Part shown: in pieces, positions 7,877 to 15,786 of the stretch
Layout: the number at the start of each line of letters is the position of its first letter
Numbering within the stretch: position 1 is the stretch's first letter
NCBI GenBank assembly: GCA_031553655.1
Contig: JAVBLG010000081.1
Location: 1-25,097 of the forward strand
Origin: JAVBLG01 sp031553655
GTDB taxonomy: Bacteria; Desulfobacterota; Desulfovibrionia; Desulfovibrionales; Desulfovibrionaceae
Length of the DNA: 25,097 nucleotides
Direction: 5' to 3'
Program-made: the position numbers and the translations under genes
Notes under the pieces: generated by a model
What the model was told of the DNA's origin: nothing
Seen by the model: the letters and a program-made list of their open reading frames with translations, nothing else
Databases searched by the model: none

Positions 7877-7975
7877 CACATGTGCGCCCTTTTGTTCCTG
7901 TCTGAATAGCTTTTGGATGCGCCTTCCGTCAACTTCGGCCATGACCTGGGGAAAGTGTGGGATTTTATTTTCAGA

Positions 7976-8992
7976 CTATTTGGTGAAAGATATTTTTACT
8001 AATAGGCCTATGGATTGCTCATATATAGTGCTTATTTCCATATCTCCGTTTGACCAAATACGTCTTTTACCATCAAAAAGGGCGTTGTTTTTGATCAAAA
8101 TGACCCTGTCATAAACTTCCTTACGCTCCTTTTCGTCGAGTTTTGGGGTGCCGGCCTTTATTGTGGACATGGCGCTCACGATAATATTCTCTCCCTCCTG
8201 GGGGCCGTGACCGCTGCCAACCATGGATATGCCATTGAGGCCTTTCCCATTGCCGTTGGAAACGAGCTGGAATTGCACATTATCAGAGCATTTGTAGTTT
8301 TCTTTAAATTTATCCTCCCCAACTTTTTCAAAATGAAATGGTTTATCGGGAATAGGAGCCAGATTCAATTGCTTTGCCAGGCCATTGAATGCGTCCTTGA
8401 AGTTTTTTGCTGTGAATTGGGGCGCGCCAACCGAGGCGGACTGCGAATTACTACCGATCATCAGCAGAAAACCTAAAACAGGTGAAACTACGGTGCTTAT
8501 ATCCATTTTACCGTTGGTCCAAGTCCTGACCTTACCATCGGCAATATTCTCATCTTTAACTGTGAAAATTTGATTAATAACCTTGTCTTGTTCAAGCTCA
8601 CTAAGCTTGGGGGTGGCGGCCCTTATTGCTGTGATGGTGTTCTTGACGACATCTGCCGCTGCCTTCGGCGAGTCAATTCTTCCGCTGGTCATGATCACAC
8701 TTTCAAATAAATTAGTTGTTTTATTAAAAAAAAATATAAAGCTCACAGAGGAGCAATTGTATTGCTCAGTATTATCCTTGGGAGCATCGGCCTTGGGAGC
8801 ATCGGCCTTGGGAGCGTCGGGAATGGGAGTAATTTTAATTTTTTTTGCCAATTCATTGAAATTTCTTTTGAACTCGTCAGCGCTTATTTCCAGTGCGGCG
8901 CATTGCGCTCCGGTTGAGGTGACAGAGAGCATAAAAAAGGTAAGGAACATGGCAAAAATTGTTTTGAATGAACAGGCACATTTTTTATACAT
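7976..8992 (-). CDS. Secreted protein with two copies of an unrecognised domain
   Basis: I do not recognise this 338-residue protein. Residues 1-33 form a signal peptide (Lys-rich start, hydrophobic IFAMFLTFFMLSV, AQCAA before the cut). The mature part is an internal duplication: unit 1 at ~38-181 and unit 2 at ~193-335. Both share F-x-x-x-FN-x-LAK, PIPD, a single Cys (C80, C235) in Y-x-C, A-x-TPKL-x-E-x-E, DGK-x-R-x-W-(T/S)NG-x-M-(D/E)IST and a hydrophobic GxLLxI end. A short tandem, PKADAPKADAPK, encoded by three 15-bp units, sits in unit 1. The paired cysteines could form a disulfide between the units; this is inference. The DNA looks AT-richer than its neighbours. The start has GAGG ~10 bases upstream. 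It lies between the exosortase genes and creBC, so a cell-envelope role is plausible. Confidence 0.75.
   Translation of the reverse strand: MYKKCACSFKTIFAMFLTFFMLSVTSTGAQCAALEISADEFKRNFNELAKKIKITPIPDAPKADAPKADAPKDNTEQYNCSSVSFIFFFNKTTNLFESVIMTSGRIDSPKAAADVVKNTITAIRAATPKLSELEQDKVINQIFTVKDENIADGKVRTWTNGKMDISTVVSPVLGFLLMIGSNSQSASVGAPQFTAKNFKDAFNGLAKQLNLAPIPDKPFHFEKVGEDKFKENYKCSDNVQFQLVSNGNGKGLNGISMVGSGHGPQEGENIIVSAMSTIKAGTPKLDEKERKEVYDRVILIKNNALFDGKRRIWSNGDMEISTIYEQSIGLLVKISFTK
8776..8820 (-). repeat. Three 15-bp tandem units inside a coding region
   Basis: Three consecutive copies of CCTTGGGAGC(A/G)TCGG (plus-strand reading) encode the repeated residues A-P-K-A-D of the secreted protein. The units keep the reading frame, so slippage would change linker length without breaking the gene. 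The first two copies are identical and the third differs by one base. Confidence 0.9.
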
Positions 8993-9048
8993 GGTGACAA
9001 AACCTCAATGATAAATGTTTTAAATTACTATATTTTTTAATTTTTGCC

Positions 9049-9225
9049 TTACATCTTGGCCCCGGCTCCGATTAATACCGAACGACGCTTTTCAAGTTCC
9101 TCAATCCAGCTTTCCTCACTCTGTTGCCTGCTCAGTATATACTCGTCCCATTTTTCGGAACCAAACGGTACAACATTGTGGTTTATATCAATATACGTAA
9201 TCTTTTTAACGCCAGTTTTCACCAT
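9049..9225 (-). CDS. Short ORF, probable 3' part of a frameshifted gene
   Basis: This 58-residue reading frame starts at an ATG (9225) that overlaps the stop of the preceding short ORF as ATGGTGA. It reads MVKTGVKKITYIDINHN at the start and ends ...RRSVLIGAGAKM. In the same frame just before the ATG the codons read A-D-F-V, giving ADFVMVKTGVKK, a natural-looking protein continuation. I therefore suspect the two ORFs are one gene of ~130 codons broken by an indel near 9226-9245. True overlapping genes or programmed frameshifting are alternatives. I do not recognise the family. Confidence 0.45.
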   Translation of the reverse strand: MVKTGVKKITYIDINHNVVPFGSEKWDEYILSRQQSEESWIEELEKRRSVLIGAGAKM

Positions 9226-9437
9226 AACAAAATCGGCTCGTCTGTCTTGCCGTTTTTGTCCATAGAGCGTTTGAGTTCATCAGCCGTGCCACTCAAGCAG
9301 AGATTGATGTATGCGGAGTCTGAGGAATACAAAAAATGCTTACCAGCCAACCCTGAAATGACAAGAAAAATTAATATGAAAACTACATGAATGAGATGTC
9401 TTTTTATTAACTCCCAGCATACTGTGAAACAGCGCAT
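9219..9437 (-). CDS. Small membrane-anchored protein, probable 5' part of a frameshifted gene
   Basis: This 72-residue protein starts at the ATG at 9437, which has AGAGGA 7 bases upstream; a TTG two codons earlier is less likely. Residues ~13-33 (IKRHLIHVVFILIFLVISGLAG) form one membrane segment, followed by an extracytoplasmic part with YINLCLSGTADELKRSMDKNGK. It ends abruptly at a TGA (9221-9219) overlapped by the next short ORF. It begins 42 bases after the large VIT/PEP-CTERM gene ends and could share its transcript. Family not recognised. Confidence 0.5.
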   Translation of the reverse strand: MRCFTVCWELIKRHLIHVVFILIFLVISGLAGKHFLYSSDSAYINLCLSGTADELKRSMDKNGKTDEPILLW

Positions 9438-9479
9438 GTGCAAATCCTCTCATGTAAATTTATTACATTTTGGGCGTGA

Positions 9480-12185
9480 CTATGAGGAAAAAAAACTTGA
9501 GCGCCTGCCGCGAACATGGGCCAACAGCAGCAAAATGGCCGCGAAAATCATGGCCCACTCATGGGGTTCGGGCACGGCATTGGCCACAAAGGGCCTGAAC
9601 ATGCCGTTTTCCCGAATGGCCGGAGTGAGATCTTTTTGTTCTTGTTCCGCCTCGCGTTCAAAGCGGTTTGCGTCTTTTTCCGCACGGTTGAGCATTTCCC
9701 GCTGCCAATCGGACACCAGAGCCAACATGGAGGAGTAGGGCGACACTATCCGGGCCTGCGCGGCCACGGCGTGCAAGCGGTCCAGATCCGGCGTTCCATC
9801 GGCCGGGGCCATACGGGCGGCATAAGAAATCAGCTTGTGGGCCGCCAACTGGTCAGGCTTATTTGCGTTTTCCGTGCCCTGTGCCTTGGCGTCCGTATTT
9901 TCAGCATCCTGTTCCTTGAATATCTTCCATATATACCTCCCGTCAACTTCCACCGCGCCGGGAGTGGCGCTTGCAAGATTATGCCAAGCCATGGCGGCGA
10001 GAGCTTTTTCCAGTCCGGTTTCCAGGCCTCCTCCGGCCAGCAGAATATTTTTCAGCAGATTGTCGTCAATGGAGCGCGGCATTTGCCCGTCAAGAAGTAA
10101 AAACCATACCGGGCCTGTAAACGGCTTGTAGTTATGGGCGTCCGCTTTTTCTCCGAACAGGGTCTTGTCGGTGAGCACCAGGGTATAGCGCCCGTCCGCC
10201 GCGATTTCGGAAAACCCGTCCGCCAGTTCATGCGCGTTCAACGAACCCCATAGAATGCGTTTTTTTATTTGCGCGGATGGATCTCCCTCTATCTTTTCCC
10301 AGCCTTTGTTCCAGGCGTAATAGTTCACATTTTCGCCACAGGCGTCATTTATGCCCGCCAGAGCTTTATGCAGGGCCTTTGCGCGGGCGTTCATGCTGTA
10401 AGAAGTGTCGATGAGCACATTCAGGCCTTTATCGCAGGCCGGTATCGCTTTGTTATGGGGCGTGGCAACCACACTGTACCCTCCCGCGCGCAACCGCGCC
10501 TCCACGGGCTTTGATGGAGACGCCGGCAGCGAGGCCGGCAGCCATGCGCGGTTTTTGGGCATGGCCACGCCGTTTTGCGTGTAAGCCGTGCCCGCGTTCC
10601 AGAACAGATTGCGTTTTTCCACCATATGCGGCATGCCCCAGGTTTTATCGTTCTGCTTCACAGCCCGGATGGAAAGCCATATATGCATCACGCGTTTTTC
10701 CGGGCTGATTCCGTTGCCGGGAATGGGATATACCCTGAGCCGGTACATGCGGGGGCCAACCTGTTCAAGCAGGGCCGGGTCTTCCCCTCTGGCCACAATG
10801 GCTTTGTATACTTTGCGGGCCGCTCCGCGCGGGGCTACATTGGCCGCGAATTTTTCCTTTTCATTTTCCCCCAGCCACAATCCGGTTATGACGGCTCCTT
10901 CGGGCAAATTGAAGTATACGGCGGTTTCTTCGGCCCGCGCGGAAGTATTGCTATAAACCTCGTGCAGCATTATGTCGGCCCATTCGCCTTGTTCGGTCAG
11001 ATTGAGTTCCTGTTTTTGTAGGTACACAACTTCTTTGTCAATATTGAGCAGGCCCGCGTCACGCCCGTTGGCTATGTGGCGGTAGCTGTAGGCCCGGCGT
11101 ATGGCTTCGCGTTCGTCTTCCTGTATTTTAGCGTCGAAAAGTTTTTTATAAAGTTCTTCCGCCCGCAGGTGCTTCCATACGAAATTGTGGGCTAGGCCCC
11201 GGGGTTCTATGGGTGCGGAAACGAAATCGAATATTCTCTGTATGGATTCCGTTGAAGCGGCGTCCACTCCAAACGCGTTGCTGTAAATTTGTTGCAGCGA
11301 GCAAAGGCCCGTTTCGCCGCCTTTGAGCGGAGACAGATAAATGCCTGTCAGAAGTGAACGGTAATATTTTTCGTTTTTGGTTATTTCGGCTTTATCGGCG
11401 TCGCTCAGATTGGAGTAATCATATTTATTAAGTATGAAGTCGTTGTTTCGGGCATGGGGCACGGCCAGAACCAGTGTTGCCGCCGCCGGAACCAGAACAG
11501 CCATGGCCGCCGCCTTTATTTTACCGTTCGGAAGGGCGGCGGACAGCGCGCGGTAAAAATTCGCGCAGGCGTAACAGGTATAAATGAAAGGAGAAAACAA
11601 CAGCAGGCACACTGCTTTGAAAATGTGCGGCACCATAAAAACCGCTGTAAGCAGAATTGTCAGCCCGAACATGAATCCGGTATACACCGCAAAGGCGCTG
11701 GCTGTTACCATGAGTATCGGTGGAATGAAAAAAATCAATAAGATACAGATCCATGCGCCGCACCACATACTCAGGGCCGCCCCGGCCAGATCAAGCGGCG
11801 AACCGTTTCTGGTTTTACCGAAAATGCGCGCGAGTTGATAGGCGGAAGCCAGATTAAGGAGCGCCCACAGGCAAAAACCGGCCGGAGACAAAGGCTTCAG
11901 ATTGAGCAGCATGAACAGGGGCGGAACAAACGTGGGAAGTTCCACCATTAGAAATAGTTGGTAAAGTTTTTTGTGATCATCCACAAGATGAATTCGTCCC
12001 AGAAATATGGAACCGGCCACAGACACCAACATTGCCAGCGCATATGGCATGGCTGCGGCCAAGTCCGCGGATTTGCTCCAGGCCAGAGGGATCAGGCCGA
12101 AAAACAGAAAAATTGCGAAAATAATGTTGCAGAACCAGAACAGCAGGCGTCGCGCCGGGCGGAGCGGGCATAGATGATCCGTCAT
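9480..12185 (-). CDS. Integral-membrane VIT/vWA protein with PEP-CTERM sorting signal
   Basis: This 901-residue protein has an N-terminal membrane domain with about eight helices (residues ~13-242). A soluble region follows with a VIT-like domain (~395-510: VYLQKQELNLTEQGEWADIMLHEV onward, then FNLPEGAVITGLWLGE and RMYRLRVYPIPG). A vWA-like domain (~585-700) carries the metal-site motif D593-T-S-Y-S. VSPYSSMLALV at ~814-824 is also common in VIT proteins. The C-terminus is a classic PEP-CTERM tail: VPEPHEWAM (871-879), a hydrophobic helix, then RGRR. It resembles the rare multi-spanning PEP-CTERM family. The exosortase 61 bases upstream is the obvious processing enzyme, cutting near the PEP motif on the outer face of the inner membrane. 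The ATG at 12185 is chosen for its AAGGAGA site; an open frame continues to 12293. Confidence 0.85.
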   Translation of the reverse strand: MTDHLCPLRPARRLLFWFCNIIFAIFLFFGLIPLAWSKSADLAAAMPYALAMLVSVAGSIFLGRIHLVDDHKKLYQLFLMVELPTFVPPLFMLLNLKPLSPAGFCLWALLNLASAYQLARIFGKTRNGSPLDLAGAALSMWCGAWICILLIFFIPPILMVTASAFAVYTGFMFGLTILLTAVFMVPHIFKAVCLLLFSPFIYTCYACANFYRALSAALPNGKIKAAAMAVLVPAAATLVLAVPHARNNDFILNKYDYSNLSDADKAEITKNEKYYRSLLTGIYLSPLKGGETGLCSLQQIYSNAFGVDAASTESIQRIFDFVSAPIEPRGLAHNFVWKHLRAEELYKKLFDAKIQEDEREAIRRAYSYRHIANGRDAGLLNIDKEVVYLQKQELNLTEQGEWADIMLHEVYSNTSARAEETAVYFNLPEGAVITGLWLGENEKEKFAANVAPRGAARKVYKAIVARGEDPALLEQVGPRMYRLRVYPIPGNGISPEKRVMHIWLSIRAVKQNDKTWGMPHMVEKRNLFWNAGTAYTQNGVAMPKNRAWLPASLPASPSKPVEARLRAGGYSVVATPHNKAIPACDKGLNVLIDTSYSMNARAKALHKALAGINDACGENVNYYAWNKGWEKIEGDPSAQIKKRILWGSLNAHELADGFSEIAADGRYTLVLTDKTLFGEKADAHNYKPFTGPVWFLLLDGQMPRSIDDNLLKNILLAGGGLETGLEKALAAMAWHNLASATPGAVEVDGRYIWKIFKEQDAENTDAKAQGTENANKPDQLAAHKLISYAARMAPADGTPDLDRLHAVAAQARIVSPYSSMLALVSDWQREMLNRAEKDANRFEREAEQEQKDLTPAIRENGMFRPFVANAVPEPHEWAMIFAAILLLLAHVRGRRSSFFSS

Positions 12186-12246
12186 TTCGAGTCTCCTTGA
12201 CATACTTGGTTTGTTGATATTTAAAATTGGATGTGTCAGCCCTGTG

Positions 12247-13821
12247 TCATGGTATTGCTGAAAGGGGGGGTGCGGTGTTTTTTCCGTCTTCAAGCATGGC
12301 TTTGGCGCGTTGGAAAAAAGTTTCGGCTATGTACGCCAGAATTTCGGGGGAAACTGCTTTGCCGTTTTCCAGATAAATGCTGACCATGGCATGCGGCTGT
12401 TCGGGAGCGAGCAGGCCGCGCCACAGCCGCGCGGCATAGTCGCAGGTGTTTCCGGTTTTGGATTGAAACCAGTAAAGAAGAATATTGCTGGAATCTTTTA
12501 TGGTGACCATGCGCATATGGAATTCCTTGTTTCCGTTTTTGTTCCCATCCGGAAGCGCATGCGATGGATCCGCGCGAATAGTTATGATTTCACTCTGTTC
12601 CATCACATGGCCTTCGGATCTCAGGCATTGCTCGGGGTGATGATGACCACGCCAGGAGCGCGCCAGCACCACAAAAGCACTGCCTTGGCAGCCGTGCATG
12701 CTAAAGGTCGCCTTGTCATAACTGATTACTCCGTGGCGAAGAAAAAGCCCCGCTTCCGCCGCGCTGAGGGGCAGGCTCCCGGCTGATTTAACGGCAAGCG
12801 GGGGGTGTTTTTTGGGGGGAGTTTGCGCTGTATTGGCCTTTGTAAGACAGATAAAAGCCAGTAGAATTGCGGCGACAAGGGCGCAGTCTTTCAGCGAGGA
12901 TGACGAATGGGCGGAGTTCCGGCGCTCATGTGGTTGCGCTGTGTCGTAATGCTCCGTGCCGTTCTCGCGGATCGGCGCGCTGGCGGCGCAAAATGTTTTG
13001 AGCATGTGGCGGGCCATAAAGCAGGCCCCCACAAAAGCCAGCATGCCAAGAGGGACGTGCAGCGCCTCTTTAACCGAATCAGCCACATCAGCGCGGCAAA
13101 GGGCCACCAGGGCGATTATTCTGATCACATTGCCCAGCGCCGCCAGCAGGCAGTTTGCCAGAAAAACGCATATCCAGGCCGCGTTCATCCGGCATTTTTC
13201 CATAATACTGAAAAGCAGCGAAAAAACGGCCATGGAAAAGAGGCTTTTTACGCCACTGCACGGCAAATCCACATTGGCGGCGGCATTTTCCATAATCAGA
13301 ATTGTTTCGGTGGAATAAACGCCGCCTCCAAGCGGAGACAGAACAAGCTGCGCCGCTTTGGCCGACAGCAGGCGCAAAGGAAAGCCGATAAAAATTTCAA
13401 CGTGATAGCTCAAAGGCAGGCATAAAAAAAACAGCAGCGCAAAGTATAAGGCATTTTGCCAGAGTCTTTGCCCGGTGAAAAATCCCAGGCAGCCGTAAAC
13501 GGCCAAGCCCATAAATATGCAGGATACAATGTTGATCCGCAGGAAATATTCCGCGCCCGCAAAACCGGCCAGACCGGCGAGAAAAACGTACAGAGGCCAT
13601 TTTTTTATGATGCAAACAGGTAGATCCGGCTTTTTCAGGCCATGCCGCGCCAGAACAAAAACCGTGAAAGCCAGCAGCATGGCTGCATGCTCCCGATATT
13701 CCGGTGAATTAAAGCCATCCGCCAGCCATTTTATTTGCGGCAGAAAAAGAACGGCCAGCAGCGCGGCTGTGAGCGGGGCCGCCGCTTCATGCGGACGAAG
13801 GCGGATTGTTGCGGTGTTCAT
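12247..13821 (-). CDS. Exosortase fused to an EpsI-like domain
   Basis: This 524-residue inner-membrane protease/transpeptidase has about eight membrane helices in residues ~15-275. The exosortase catalytic set is visible: C188 in DLPCSGVKSLFSM, R234 in GNVIRIIAL and H255 in HVPLGMLAFVGA. After a charged linker (280-310) and one more helix (~311-328) comes a periplasmic EpsI-like domain with RGHHHPEQCL (391-400), matching the family's H-x-P-x-x-C pattern. Exosortases cleave PEP-CTERM proteins; the adjacent gene encodes one. I cannot assign it to a named Xrt subclass from sequence alone. The ATG at 13821 has no strong ribosome site. Three 11-base-phased TTCA(T/C) repeats lie 34 bases upstream. 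Confidence 0.87.
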   Translation of the reverse strand: MNTATIRLRPHEAAAPLTAALLAVLFLPQIKWLADGFNSPEYREHAAMLLAFTVFVLARHGLKKPDLPVCIIKKWPLYVFLAGLAGFAGAEYFLRINIVSCIFMGLAVYGCLGFFTGQRLWQNALYFALLFFLCLPLSYHVEIFIGFPLRLLSAKAAQLVLSPLGGGVYSTETILIMENAAANVDLPCSGVKSLFSMAVFSLLFSIMEKCRMNAAWICVFLANCLLAALGNVIRIIALVALCRADVADSVKEALHVPLGMLAFVGACFMARHMLKTFCAASAPIRENGTEHYDTAQPHERRNSAHSSSSLKDCALVAAILLAFICLTKANTAQTPPKKHPPLAVKSAGSLPLSAAEAGLFLRHGVISYDKATFSMHGCQGSAFVVLARSWRGHHHPEQCLRSEGHVMEQSEIITIRADPSHALPDGNKNGNKEFHMRMVTIKDSSNILLYWFQSKTGNTCDYAARLWRGLLAPEQPHAMVSIYLENGKAVSPEILAYIAETFFQRAKAMLEDGKNTAPPLSAIP

Positions 13822-13854
13822 GAGCGCATAATGGCGCTTTTTAAAGAAAGGGCT

Positions 13855-13881
13855 GTGAACTGTTTATGAAATCGGCATGAA
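13855..13881 (-). promoter_or_regulatory. cre-tag/pho-box-like triple repeat upstream of the exosortase
   Basis: On the minus strand the sequence reads TTCAT-N6-TTCAT-N6-TTCAC, three half-sites at exact 11-base spacing. The known E. coli cre tag is TTCAC-N6-TTCAC, so the promoter-proximal pair differs at one position. The same pair also matches the pho box at 12 of 18 positions by my alignment. Nine bases after the last half-site is TTTAAA, a possible -10, which is the layout expected for activation by OmpR/PhoB-family regulators. A CreB-like regulator is encoded in the same gene run. Binding is inferred. Confidence 0.55.
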
Positions 13882-13947
13882 ATGGTAATGCGGTCAGTTT
13901 GGTGTGATACTTCGTCAGGCGGCATTTTCCGCTCGGGTCATGTACGA

Positions 13948-14030
13948 TGGATCGGTGTATGGTTTTCTTGGACTCCTTACTGGACGACTATCGCCCATTT
14001 GGGTGTCCAAGAAAACCATACACCGATCCA
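13948..14030. repeat. Perfect 26-bp inverted repeat with a 31-base spacer
   Basis: The arms at 13948-13973 and 14005-14030 are exact reverse complements over 26 bases, beginning TGGATCGGTG and ending CACCGATCCA. The spacer (13974-14004) contains a further TGGAC copy and a small CCCA/TGGG stem. No T-tract follows on either strand, and it lies between divergent genes, so it is not an ordinary terminator. No target-site duplication flanks it. Confidence 0.95.
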
Positions 14031-14071
14031 GTGGCCGCCCGCGGTAAAATGCTATAGTATGTTGGTTATTT

Positions 14072-14080
14072 TGCTATAAT
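14072..14080 (+). promoter_or_regulatory. Extended -10 promoter for the small membrane protein
   Basis: TGCTATAAT is a perfect extended -10 (TGn plus TATAAT at 14075-14080). The region where a -35 would sit is weak, as is usual for extended -10 promoters. Transcription would start near 14087, giving a leader of ~105 bases before the ATG at 14194. Confidence 0.5.
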
Positions 14081-14193
14081 GCTGTTGCATGATTGCTATG
14101 AACCGCTATAAAATTTGGCATATGGTATCAGGCCAATGGCAGCGGATCGTGAACCGGAAGCAGGCCTTCTTCCGGAAAATGGAGGAGTTCTCA

Positions 14194-14439
14194 ATGTACT
14201 ACAACGCAAGCTACATAAAGACATTCCTGACCGTTTCGGCAATTATGATTGTTCTGTGGCTTATCGGAAACGAGGTGCGTTATCTGCTCATAAACTGGTT
14301 CAACAACGAATCGGCCACCGTGCTCATCGAGGGCGGCTGGTATCTGCTCTCTTTTTGTGCCGTTTTTGCGGTTGGCCCCATCGCTTCCTGGGTTGCGGGG
14401 GAACTGAGCGAAAAGAAATCATCCTCTACTATATCTTGA
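14194..14439 (+). CDS. Small two-helix membrane protein
   Basis: This 81-residue protein of unknown function has two predicted membrane helices, FLTVSAIMIVLWLIGN at ~10-26 and YLLSFCAVFAVGPIASWVAG at ~49-68. A hydrophilic loop (NNESATVLIEGG) lies between them and a charged C-terminal tail follows. The ATG at 14194 is chosen because GGAGGAG lies 7 bases upstream; an ATG at 14089 would add 35 basic residues but has no ribosome site. Its 3' end overlaps the 3' end of codA on the other strand by 11 bases. It diverges from the exosortase gene and may share its regulatory region. No family recognised. Confidence 0.6.
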   Translation: MYYNASYIKTFLTVSAIMIVLWLIGNEVRYLLINWFNNESATVLIEGGWYLLSFCAVFAVGPIASWVAGELSEKKSSSTIS

Positions 14440-15706
14440 AATCCACGTTCCACTCCGCGTCGCCAAAACTTACCAGCCGTTCGGCCGGTTTTGAACGCAA
14501 CAGTACCTTGCCGCCTCTGATGGAATAGAGACACACGGGCATGCGCCTTACAGCCTCGATTTCGTCGGTGGCGTCCAGCACAATAATGTTGGCGGGCCTG
14601 TCTTTTTCAATGCAGTAACGTTCCGCCACATTCATGGTGATAGCCGAATTGTCGGTTATCATGCTGAAAAGGCGGGGAATCTGGCCGCGCCCACTCATAT
14701 GCGCCGTGTGCATAAGCAAATTGGCGGCCTGAAGCATGGAGCCGGTGCCCATGGGATACCACGGGTCCATTATGGAATCGTGTCCTATGGAAACATTCAC
14801 GCCATTGGCGTCGAGTTGGTCGACCCTGGTATGACCCCGGCGGCGCGGGTAGCCGTCGGTTCTGTTTTGCAGCACGGAATTATCAAAAGGGTTGGTGATG
14901 AAATTCACCTTGGAACGGGCGGCAATGCCCATAAGCTTCAGGGCATAATCGTTGTTGTAATTATGCATAGCCGTGGTGTGGCTGGCGGTAACACGGCTAC
15001 CCATGCCGGTTTCAATAGCCCGTTTGAGAATCACTTCCACAAAGCGCGATTGCTCGTCTCCTGTTTCATCGCAGTGTATGTCTATGAGCGCGCTGTATTT
15101 TTCAGCCAGGGTAAAGGCGAATTCCACATCTTTAACCCCGTCTTCGCGCGTGAGCTCGATATGCGGAATGCCGCCCACGACATCCGCGCCCATGTCCATG
15201 GCGCGAATCATCAATTTTTGCATGGCCCCTGAAGGATCAGTAAACACCCCGTCCTGAGGAAAGGCCACAATCTGAATTTCGGCCAGATCCTTCATTTCGT
15301 CTTTCAATTCCAGCAGGGCTTCCACCGTGATCAGCTTCGGCTCAGTGGTGTCGGCATGGGTGCGGATGAACTGCACTCCATTGGCGAACTCCCATAAAAC
15401 CGCCTCTTTGGCTTTTTCCTTTACAGCTTCCTTGCTGATTCCCTGCTTGTATTCACCCCATATTTTTATACCTTCAAGCAACGTGCCGGAATTATTGTGG
15501 CGCGGGTGGCCCACCGAAAGCGCCGCGTCCAGATGCAGATGCGGATCGCAAAGCGGCGGGCAAGTCAGATTGCCTCCGGCGTCCACCTCTTCTTTGCCCT
15601 TGGCTACTAGTCTTGGCTCAATGGCGGTTATGAGACCGTTTTCCACGCCGATGTCGCACAAAGTTTCGGCCTTTTTCAGCCGTGCGTTGCGGATGATCAG
15701 ATCCAT
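14429..15706 (-). CDS. codA: Cytosine deaminase
   Basis: CodA is a cytoplasmic metal-dependent amidohydrolase converting cytosine to uracil for pyrimidine salvage. The protein is 425 residues (E. coli CodA: 427). The metal and active-site residues are in place: H56-L-H58 in DPHLHLDAA, H211 and E214 in DIHCDETGDEQSR, H243 in ASHTTAMH and D310 in GHDSIMDPWYPMG. GGIPHIE and NPFDNS also match. The ATG at 15706 has AAGGAAA ~6 bases upstream. It is a single gene on the minus strand, convergent with the small membrane protein and divergent from the 864-residue protein across only 71-80 bases, so the two may share a control region. With the NCS2 permease it points to nucleobase salvage. Confidence 0.92.
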   Translation of the reverse strand: MDLIIRNARLKKAETLCDIGVENGLITAIEPRLVAKGKEEVDAGGNLTCPPLCDPHLHLDAALSVGHPRHNNSGTLLEGIKIWGEYKQGISKEAVKEKAKEAVLWEFANGVQFIRTHADTTEPKLITVEALLELKDEMKDLAEIQIVAFPQDGVFTDPSGAMQKLMIRAMDMGADVVGGIPHIELTREDGVKDVEFAFTLAEKYSALIDIHCDETGDEQSRFVEVILKRAIETGMGSRVTASHTTAMHNYNNDYALKLMGIAARSKVNFITNPFDNSVLQNRTDGYPRRRGHTRVDQLDANGVNVSIGHDSIMDPWYPMGTGSMLQAANLLMHTAHMSGRGQIPRLFSMITDNSAITMNVAERYCIEKDRPANIIVLDATDEIEAVRRMPVCLYSIRGGKVLLRSKPAERLVSFGDAEWNVDFKI

Positions 15707-15786
15707 GGCTATTTCCTTTATAGGAATTTTACTTTTTTATCTTCGGTTTTATTGAACTCAAGGTGACTTTATAGTAGTTGAAGTTC

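Larger units (their letters stand above)
13822..14193. other. 372-bp divergent intergenic region with several signals
   Basis: This gap separates the minus-strand exosortase from a plus-strand small membrane protein. From left to right it holds the exosortase promoter region with three 11-base-phased repeats (13855-13881), a perfect 26-bp inverted repeat (13948-14030), a run of GCTAT(A/G) hexamers (14051-14110), a consensus extended -10 (14072-14080), and an untranslated leader of ~105 bases. An in-frame ATG at 14089 extends the small gene but has no ribosome site. Confidence 0.7.

Noticed and set aside
13948..14030. Insertion-sequence ends or a rho-independent terminator
   Set aside because: There is no transposase, no target duplication and no T-tract; the element lies between divergent genes.
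14089..14193. N-terminal extension of the small membrane protein from an upstream ATG
   Set aside because: No ribosome site precedes 14089 and it would begin almost at the predicted transcription start. GGAGGAG directly before 14194 marks the better start.
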